Shown: positions 55,895-64,000 of the stretch, piece by piece
Numbering within the stretch: position 1 is the first letter of the stretch
Layout: each line of letters opens with the position of its first letter
Origin: Metaphire vulgaris
Lineage: Eukaryota > Annelida > Clitellata > Crassiclitellata > Megascolecidae
Length of the DNA stretch: 64,000 nt
NCBI GenBank assembly: GCA_018105865.1
Contig: CM030856.1
Span: 4,734,220 to 4,798,219, forward strand
Direction of reading: 5' to 3'
Translations under genes and position numbers: made by a program
The notes under the pieces: generated by a model
What the model was told of the DNA's origin: nothing
What the model saw: only the letters and a program-made list of their open reading frames with translations
The model's database searches: none

Positions 55895-56867
55895 TTAACT
55901 CTTTCACAGACAATGCGGTCGATTTAGACCGCAATACAAAAGCGCACCCATTTCTAAATATAGACCGTTATTTCTATGATCTTGGGTTTTTCCAATGATA
56001 GCCAACATACTTTCGTTTCTAAAGCATGCAAAAAATGGTTCATTTTGTGAGTTTGACTGCAAAATTATATCGATTTTCTGGCTAGATTTGCGGTCCTTCT
56101 GGCATTTAAATTTTAAATACCCTTCCTTACATAGAGGCGGATATTTTATTCAGCCAAGGAAGCTTTAGAAGCGATCGAAAATGGTAAGTTTGATGACATG
56201 GATATTTCCCAACCTGACGATAGCAAAAAATAAAAAAAAATCTGCTGGGCAGTATAATAAAAGCAAGTCTGTAGACTTATGACATCTGTCAAAAATATGT
56301 ATATTGTAATTGTGTTGAGACCTTTCATCCAGGAGCCTCTCTAAACTAAAATATGACATTTTATATAATTTTTAATATTTACTACATTTGTGTACATGTT
56401 GCACAGTTGCAGATTGTTTGCTTATAATGTCTTGTTGCTGACAACATTTTTTATGAACTTTTGTGACCAGTGTCAAAAGTACATATGTCGTAATTATTTT
56501 GTGACATTTTACACAAAATCCTCATAAAAATAAAATATGGCACGTATGCATCTATATATAATTTTTAAAATGTTTATTACATATTTTTACATGTTTCATA
56601 TATCTTACATATACTGTTCTGTTGCTGACAAATTTTTTGTGAACTTTAAAGTAAAATTTTAATTTTTTAATTTTAATATCTTCTCATGAAATATGAAGAA
56701 TGTCATTGCAAATGTTACATTTTTCTTTTAATATTCTTGTAGATAATCAAAAACCCTTTCGTTTGATATATAAGTTGTCAATATTATTATTATATTTGAT
56801 GCAAAACATTTTGGGAAACTGTTGATGGGTAAATTCTGTAAAAACAACTTGTCTGCCAAAGAGTTAA
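55895..56867 (+). mobile_element. piggyBac-like element remnant, 973 bp
   Basis: The left end TTAACTCTTTCACAGACAA and minus-strand right end TTAACTCTTTGGCAGACAA match at 17 of 19 bases and begin with the TTAA target of piggyBac. A perfect palindrome GCGGTCGATTTAGACCGC follows at 55915-55932. Downstream, at about 56147-56233, one frame reads YSAKEALEAIENGKFDDMDI then SQPDD, like the short acidic N-terminus of piggyBac transposases, before a stop. The catalytic core is missing. Confidence 0.75.
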
Positions 56868-57522
56868 AGTCCTAAGCAGCTAAGACAGCAATTTTGTCAA
56901 CAAACATCAGCTCAATTGGGGTTTCCGTAATCTTCTTCGTTCCTGGATACATTCTTCCCCAGAACCCCAAGTTGTAAAGGTGATGGTGTAGAAATGTCTT
57001 GTGAACCTCTCTTGACATATATGAAAAAGTGTTTTTTCTCCACAAGGGTGGTGGAGAAATGGAAAAGGTAAGCCATAAATCTAGAAAAGAAACTAAATTA
57101 TTAAAATCCTGCACATTATTTTCTCTCCCCTAAAAACCTTATCAAGATAGTCACAAAAGCCCTGCCAATCCCCAATTTCTATTTCTTCTTGGCTGTCTGA
57201 AAACCTTCCCCTTGGTAGAGATAGGATGCACTGCACATCAATCAATACTGGGTGCTTAAAGCCCTGGGCTTATCAGTAATATCAGATGATCAAGAATGAA
57301 GATGTCAGGACATCAATAGAATCCAATTTCTGATGTTGCCAAGATCTGAATTAAGCCTTTCCTTTGAGAGACACTCAGTAATTGGTATAATTCAGTCCCT
57401 CAATGGTGCCCTTTAACTGCCTTTCTTACAAAGAGCTACCCCTAAAAGACTGGACAGCAAAGGAATTATCAGTATTAAGATGTGGAATTATTTTGAGGTG
57501 ATGCAAAGAGTCTGCACATTTT
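56868..57522. other. Unassigned sequence
   Basis: Nothing recognised; the minus-strand frame at 56872-57114 is unassigned. Confidence 0.4.
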
Positions 57523-57713
57523 CAGTGTTTTATCCAGATTCCAGGCCTTTGGGTGGGGGTGGAGGGGTTGAGGCTTTTTGGGGAAGTCGACTTGGTTGGA
57601 GGGGAAAAGACACAGTTCAATGCAAAATTTGTGCAAGTGCTGGGATTTTGGGGGGAATTTTGAGGTTTTTGGGGAAAAATCTCCCCTCCTAAACATGCCT
57701 GTATAAAACACTG
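57523..57713. mobile_element. hAT-type MITE, 191 bp
   Basis: The left end CAGTGTTTTATCCAGATTCC and minus-strand right end CAGTGTTTTATACAGGCATG are inverted repeats. The flanks CACATTTT (57515-57522) and TACATTTA (57714-57721) agree at 6 of 8. Ends, G-rich body and length match the 16784-16976 element. Confidence 0.82.
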
Positions 57714-57721
57714 TACATTTA

Positions 57722-58499
57722 AATGCATATTTGCCTTATCTGCACGTTCAATAATTATATGTCTTCATGATTGTTTTGTGGGTTGAGGTGAAGGGTAACT
57801 GCTTAATGGGGCAAAAAAAATCGAATTTTCCTGGAACATCTGAAGCCCAACAAGAAAACGGACGGCCTCATTAAATGCACTTTTAAGTCCTGTCAATTGC
57901 ACTGACCTTACTGACAGGAGGATTATCAATAGAACTAAAATCAGTTCCCATTCAATACCATGCATACAGCATTTCTATTTGGGCTCCAACTTTTCGAGCA
58001 ATGCTGACTACTTTTCACAGAAGAATTCAACAAAAATTTCAAAACTCGCCAATGTTACCCAAACATTTCTTTTTTCCTTTAAATGCTGATAAGCAATGAT
58101 CCTTACTAATTCCTTAGTTATAGTTTCATCCAATTTAGTCATTGTCTGCCTTGACTTTGGATTATAGTTATATGGTAAAAAGTAATAATAAAAGCCATGA
58201 ATTATGCTATTTAAATGCAGAAGAAGCTATGGTATTCTCCTTGAATTCAGAAAATCATTGTACAACCAATTTACACTGTATAAGTTTAGACACTATATTT
58301 GCATTACTACATCATGTACTTCATTCAATAGCAATATCTGGCTGAACAAATTTATTAATTATCACGGAGCTTCCAAATCTTCTATAACTACAATAAAAAC
58401 CCATTAACATAGGCTCAGGAAACAAGGGCCTGCCGCCTGCAGTTAATACAGACCAGTTCATTTAGATCAACTGATATTCAATTCATTTCTTTGGCCACG
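57722..58499. other. Unassigned AT-rich sequence
   Basis: Nothing recognised. Confidence 0.45.
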
Positions 58500-58507
58500 G
58501 TAAACAC

Positions 58508-59027
58508 CAGTGTTTGGAACAATAGTTGACTAGACTATTTAAATACTATTGCAAATAGTTGAGCTTAAACACTATTTAAAATAGTTTTCCAATAGCCAAT
58601 AGTTCACAACTATTTAAATAGTATTTAAATACTATTTAATTTTTCAATGTCAAAATGAAAACTGTATTATCATTTATCACTGGCGAATGTTATAATCTAA
58701 AAGCACTGTCACTAGTTATCTGCATGATCACATTGATCAGTAATACAGTCACCTGTTACTAGGCTGTTAGATTATTCACCAAAAGTCTTGATTAATCTTG
58801 AGGAGCAGCAGTTTCTCAAATGTTTTGCACTTAAGCGATTTCTACGCTTTGAGATGATAACATAATACAACTATTTGAAATCAAGTATTTACAAATAGTG
58901 CTAAACTATTTATAAATACTATTTAAATAGGTAAGTTCGCTAACTATTTAAAATAGTCGCTTAAATAGTTCAGAACTATTTAAACAGTATTTAAATAGTA
59001 TTGACTATTTCAATAGTCACAACACTG
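58508..59027. mobile_element. hAT-type MITE, 520 bp, dense ACTATTTAAATAGT palindromes
   Basis: The left end CAGTGTTTGGAACAATAGTT and minus-strand right end CAGTGTTGTGACTATTGAAA are inverted repeats. GTAAACAC flanks both sides exactly (58500-58507 and 59028-59035). Each subterminal region of about 120-160 bp is tiled with ACTATTT(A)AAATAGT-type units, while the middle (about 58645-58870) is free of them. Confidence 0.9.
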
Positions 59028-59206
59028 GTAAACACAAACCTTCACTAGTTAGGAGGGACACTTTTTCACGTCCTCTGAAGTCGTTTTTAACGAGGCCTAA
59101 CTGTATTCCAAAAATACTGACTTGTTTATCAGTGAGCATTTCAATACAGTGTCTCTTGGCTGAGGGAAACAATTGAGCTTTAATAGTAATGTGATTTTAA
59201 GAGGTT

Positions 59207-59304
59207 TAGGAGGCTAAGTAAGCCTGTGTGAAAACCACTGATGTAACCATCGGCATTCGATAACCTAGTTTATTGATATAGACTTTGAATCCGTTTACGG
59301 TTAT
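59207..59304 (-). repeat. Dispersed repeat, inverted copy of 33311-33425
   Basis: The reverse complement gives AAACGGATTCAAAG, CAATAAACTAGGTTAT and ACATCAGTGGTTTTCACACA, a roughly 90 percent match over 100 bases by eye. It belongs to the family-B SINE body. Confidence 0.75.
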
Positions 59305-59732
59305 GGATGCTACTACTGCTACTGCTACTTCAGCAATCAAAAGCAAATAATTGGGCTACAATTTCAAAGTTCTGCTGAAACTATATCGCAGCATTGGTAT
59401 TCAGATCACCCTCCAAGTAGCTGCTTCATTAACCTGATTAAGGCCAATATACGTTCTGACGACTCACCAAAGACCTACAGAACAGCTGCCTCTTCTTAGC
59501 AGAGAAACTGAACGCTGGTCACCGAAACACTTGACCAAAATTCTGTTTCCAGTGGCAAACGTTCTACACTGATCCCCAGCATATTATTGCCAAAATTACC
59601 TAGATATATATTGCTAATACTTCATCTGTTGTAGAACATCTCAACAAAGTGTAGTTACCCAAGCATTAACAGTGCCTCTCACACGGCACTGAACCAACAG
59701 TAATGAACCAATCTAAACCCAGTTAGGTACTA

Positions 59733-59773
<41 letters not shown>

Positions 59774-60025
59774 ACTACTACTGCATGTGCAGTGTCTCCA
59801 CTCAGAGTTGGCAATGGGTCAGTTAGCCATGGGTCAAATAGGTCATCAATAAGGTCATAAGGGTCATCAAAGTTTTAAACCTGCAGGTCCGGTAATGCAG
59901 TGCATGAAAATTTACGTTCACATTCAATGACAAATAAAATATATTAGTGCAAAATTAACTTTGATCCACTCTATAGTAATGATGTTACTCTTGATTAGGC
60001 TGACTTATTGCATTGGTGATAATTT
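59305..60025. other. Intronic sequence; (CTG)n at 59735-59773
   Basis: About 13 CTG units then CTA units. TGGGTCA-type words recur at 59810-59880 and at 60440-60490. No gene recognised. Confidence 0.55.
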
Positions 60026-60033
60026 GATTGTGG

Positions 60034-60305
60034 CAGGGGCGGAGCTAAGGTGCCCGGCGCCCGGAGACAAAATATACTGGTGGCACCCCCTCAACTTAAC
60101 GAAAATCCTAAGAAGCCAAAAAAGGGCGCCGCTCTGCCCATTTGGCACCCCTTTATTCAACTTCGCGAATACCCTGACAAGCAAAAAAGTCATCACCCAT
60201 AGCGGAACTCCCTACCTTAAACCAATTTTGGCGCCCTCTCACCTCGGCGCCCGGAGACATGTGTTACGATGTGTACCCCCCTGCATCCCCCTAGATCTGC
60301 CTCTG
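60034..60305. mobile_element. hAT-type MITE, 272 bp, exact 8-bp target duplication
   Basis: The left end CAGGGGCGGAGCTAAGG and minus-strand right end CAGAGGCAGATCTAGGG are inverted repeats. GATTGTGG flanks both sides exactly (60026-60033 and 60306-60313). A GACAAGCAAAAAAGTCATCA motif lies at 60175-60197. GGCGCCCGGAGACA occurs near both ends in inverted-element style. Confidence 0.88.
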
Positions 60306-60313
60306 GATTGTGG

Positions 60314-60996
60314 TTCGTTTGTGGTATTTTATTGTGGTTGATTTTTGTGCTTCTATATTTGATCAATGCTCAACATTAGTTTTGACAAAGCTTAATGGTC
60401 ATGAAAAGATATTATAGATATTTTAATTGCCAATGAACCATAGATCGTAGGTCAAGGGTTCAATAGGTCACATGAATCATGGGTCAGGGTGACTGACTGC
60501 CATCTCTGTATATAGAATCAATGAAACATTGTCTGGCAAATGCTGACAATAAGCTATAAGTCAAGAATACAAAAATCACGAAATATTAATTTCATACTTT
60601 AAAAATGTGCGGCATGTCATAGGTTTATCAAGTCAGATTCTTGAAGCAGTCCCCAAATGTGAAAAAAATAGACATAAAGGGTCCACACAGTAGAGCAAAT
60701 TGGCGGTGGAAGAAAAACCCTCAGCATTAACATGATAATGTCAGACATCCTTTTTCAAGAGGCACTCGAAATTGTTACACTGTGTATTTGCAGTGCAATT
60801 TATGCACCCATTGGCAATTACTTCACGAATGATTGCAAAACCAATACAGCGTAATGTCATAATGGAGACATAATGGGCCGCATGTAATCCCTTTAAAAGG
60901 GTAATGTCACAGTCTCAATGGCTAATGAATATGTCACACTTTTCATTTGCTTCACTGAGAGCGGACCGATATATTCGATAAACAACGAAAGTTAAG
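60314..60996. other. Non-repetitive sequence, possible regulatory segment at 60740-60990
   Basis: The stretch from about 60740 to 60990 contains many TAAT/ATTA, TTTAAAAGGG and AATGTCA(T/C) words in apparently single-copy sequence. I can see no coding potential. Regulatory function is only a guess. Confidence 0.25.
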
Positions 60997-61076
60997 TTAA
61001 CCCCTTAACCGGCCATTTATTTGTAACTCAATATAAAATGGACGAGTATACTCGTCACGGCCGGTTAAGGGGTTAA
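60997..61076. mobile_element. 80-bp TTAA-flanked palindromic element, copy 3
   Basis: TTAACCCCTTAACCGGCC at the left is an exact 18-bp inverted copy of the right end. The core, read on the minus strand, is CGTCCATTTTATATTGAGTT, so this copy is inverted relative to 1 and 2. A perfect 16-bp palindrome GACGAGTATACTCGTC (61041-61056) sits beside the core. Confidence 0.88.
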
Positions 61077-62207
61077 ACGACTCGTTCGTCCTCTTATCGA
61101 AGGAATGATATTCACGCTCGTTTTCACTTCAAATTCAATGTCAAAACCTCAGTATACCAGATTTCCATGCCGAATTAAATTCAACGCCGTGATTTAAATT
61201 CAGAATGCACTGTTTGCCCATCACTTGCCAATACAATGTCATGAGGGCGTAAAGAAAATGCACCGCTACATCGATGAAAAAACATGCCTTGTGCCAATGC
61301 ATACATTAGCATCTTTTATTTTTCATGCCTGAATGAGTGAGGCAGACAGTTTTTTCCTCCCTACCATTCCTTCCACTGAACAAATACCACATTCACAGAG
61401 GAGATGACTGGATACGAGTGCCTGAGGCAGAAACAATTGGAAAGTGTCTGCAGAGCCACTGTTGTTTGATCCAAATCCAATCTGAATTCCCAGAATCTGA
61501 ATCTGCAAAATGTAGTAATGTCCCGTTTGATCTCTCTATCTCATAACTGGCAGTTTATCTCACAGACCACTAGACCACAATGCCCCCAACCCAACCCACA
61601 GGTGTCTACAAATGTAGACTAGAAGATTCCCAAATGACTCCAAGATGCACTCCATCACAACTTACAAAGTCAAAATGCCTGACAAAATATCGGCATCAAA
61701 TTTTGTTGACGCCATCATCTGAACATTCGAGCGATGTTCTTTACGTAGATATTTACATAAAAATCTCAAATGTTTCACTGTCAAAGGAAACAATATGACA
61801 AATGCAAAAAGAGTTAATTTCTTGCAGAACCGTTTAGGCTACGATGTCACAATCAATTTTCATTTTCCATCATTTTGCACCCAATACTTTAAATCTTTTA
61901 CACATCACAAGAATTGTTGAAAATTGCAAATGACCTCAGTAGTCAAGAGTTAGAGTTCTATCTTTGTCATTACCAGCAGAGGTATGATGGTCCAGTATCT
62001 GATCTCTGTGACTGTCACCACTGTTCAAAAATGAGAAACCATTATTACACACACACACACCCACACACAGATTAGCTCAATCAATATTCGATTAGGAGTT
62101 TCAGCAAGGCATTGTGGGATGCATTGACTTGTGGCCCAACTGTAGATAAGGAGACTGAGTGGAAAAGAGAGACACATATAGACAGAATCAAAGACTGATA
62201 AGAAAGA

Positions 62208-62292
<85 letters not shown>

Positions 62293-62664
62293 TGAAGCAT
62301 TATATGTATGAATCAAGAAACTTTGGATGAAATTCCAAACCATTTCAGGTGTTTGAGTTAATTCACGATTAATTTAAAATTTTAATTCATTTATTCATAA
62401 TGACTGCTACTCAGAGAGCTAACTACAGTACACACAATGGGGTTCTTTTGTCAAAAAAACTAAATTATTAATATTTTCATCAATATTTGATTTCTACCTA
62501 AACAAAACTGCAGTTAATATTTAACACTATTTTATTTGGAGACTCTCGGCTTCTTGTCACAGCGCAGTAGATGCAAAAATAAGCTCAACTCACGGTCAAG
62601 AAAAGAAACACAATTTTATTCAAATCCAGCGACGACAGGATGAGAGAAAAAAACGCCAAGGACT
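61077..62664. other. Intronic sequence; GT/GA repeat at 62208-62289
   Basis: 61077-61320 is apparently single-copy. A CA repeat lies at 62048-62067 and a compound (GT)n(GA)n at 62208-62289. Open frames at 61323-61546 and 61580-61798 are unassigned. Confidence 0.45.
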
Positions 62665-62894
62665 CAATGTTCCCTCTAAATTTTGTTGAGTGTGCGCGGA
62701 AAAGTATAGTGCCTGAGCGGCACACTTTCATGCCTGAGCACCTGAATTGTTTCACAGATGTCATCCAAGACAAAACTCAACAAAATCAGTGTTTTTTGAA
62801 ACTCAAAATCACTGCGCGGCGGCTGGAAATTGCTGCGCGGCGTTTTCTTGTCATGTGCGCGGCCGCACAGGCACGCAGCTTAGAGGGAACATTG
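62665..62894. mobile_element. hAT-type MITE, 230 bp, exact ends and target duplication
   Basis: CAATGTTCCCTCTAA at the left is an exact 15-bp inverted copy of the right end. CAAGGACT flanks both sides exactly (62657-62664 and 62895-62902). The interior near the right end is rich in GCGCGGC. From memory, ends of the form CA(A/G)TGTTCCCTCTAA occur in hAT-type non-autonomous elements of vertebrates too, so a wider distribution is possible. Confidence 0.92.
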
Positions 62895-62902
62895 CAAGGA
62901 CT

Positions 62903-63373
62903 CCGACTTTACTATGAAAGTTAAATGTTACTACAGATCATCTCAAAGTACTCCTCTGAAGCCAATGGAATATGACGTCGGAAATCAGAGGATGGTCAAA
63001 GGCAATGATCTACAGTGTAGCAAACGAATATTTCAACATGTCTGCTTCAGTCTTTGGCTTCAACAATCCAATGATGCCAATAAGAACCAACAGGTTTTTA
63101 AAAGTGACTTCTTTGCTGTCAGCACAGGAGTCATAATGCCAAAGCAGCCATCAACAAACTAAGTTAAAAGGTCCATAAGAAAAGACAGTCACAGATTCCG
63201 TCATAAGAACTGCTGGACAAGGCCACACGATTTACCAGGTAAATTGTCTCCATTCAAAATACTCATAAGGTATCAGTTAATGTTACTCCAAACCCACCTT
63301 GAAGGATCAAGAAAATTTCAGATATCAGCCAGAAAGCAAAATATCAACATAGACTATAGAGAAAGAAGAGTGA

Positions 63374-63437
<64 letters not shown>

Positions 63438-64000
63438 ACAGAGCACAGAGAAAGATGTATTAATCAAGTTTAGATTCAACAATACCAGGTACTTCATTCA
63501 TTGGAAGATCTAACAGAGTAAGAGAGTGCCAGATTTTGGGGTCTGCAGCAGAGAAACTCTTACTGGTCAATTATTTCAGTGTTGGTCCTAAGTATATCTA
63601 GCAATGAATTAACAACTCTTGTTTAATCAGTATGTTTTTGGTGAATAAGCATGAATTTAAAATGCTATAATTGCTATATGCTCTAGCAATTGAAGCAATA
63701 TCAAAACCAGTATCCAATGACATCACTATTCTGTCACCCGATCATACAGCACAGAACTGATATAGAGCTATTTCTACCCATCTAATGAAAATGAAAAGCG
63801 AAATATTCTTGTACGTAATAGTAAAGCAGAGAATCGGGCCAATGCTTTGCATGCTGTACTGACAGTCATGAGGTCCAAGTCCAAGCCTCACCAGCGGCAG
63901 AAACTCTCTGTTGCTTTTCCATGGACTCACACTCAGTCAACTAAGCTGTGAATGAGTACATCGGGGACTCACTTGGCGGAAGGAGAGACAGCGAGGGAAA
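62903..64000. other. Intronic sequence; GT/GA repeat at 63371-63437
   Basis: A (GT)n(GA)n array at 63371-63430 ends in a G-run. Open frames at 62914-63162 and 63742-63930 match no family I know. Confidence 0.45.

Overview
This is a gene-poor, AT-rich stretch of animal nuclear DNA. Multi-kilobase introns with good splice sites, tRNA-headed SINEs, non-LTR retrotransposon fragments, many small DNA transposons and long trinucleotide microsatellites all point to an invertebrate metazoan. It is probably marine (deuterostome or lophotrochozoan), but the species cannot be fixed from the sequence alone. There is no operon, CRISPR array, rRNA or prokaryotic feature.

The one convincing protein-coding gene lies on the minus strand. 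Four exons with correct GT/AG sites and uniform phase-1 boundaries encode immunoglobulin domains 2, 3 (split over two exons) and 4 of an IGSF9/Turtle-type cell-adhesion receptor: Ig2 at 27588-27319, Ig3 first half at 19921-19778, Ig3 second half at 17737-17594 and Ig4 at 9141-8856. I found no exons for the signal peptide and Ig1, or for Ig5, the FN3 repeats and the membrane anchor, so the gene appears to run off both ends and the rest of the window would be intron. The Ig4 exon carries one surplus base near 9052 that breaks the frame.

The introns are packed with mobile DNA. At least fifteen small hAT-type elements have inverted ends and 8-bp target duplications, many of them exact. Two long sister copies (10952-11889 and 34475-35387) carry minisatellite arrays near their ends and a remnant of the hAT transposase dimerisation domain. 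A short motif related to GACAAGCAAAAAAGGTCA recurs inside many otherwise unlike elements. Three 80-bp TTAA-flanked palindromic elements and a 973-bp piggyBac-like remnant share a layout of inverted end plus subterminal hairpin. A 186-bp TA-flanked element looks pogo-like. Retrotransposon debris includes CR1-like 3' ends and RTE-like ORF2 pieces, the latter ending in GAA or GAT microsatellites. Two tRNA-headed SINE families and a SINE-like tail ending in (TAA)n are also repeated.

Nested insertions can be read in order at 3891-4829 and 31647-32668. Most other long stretches are unremarkable intronic sequence and are listed as such.
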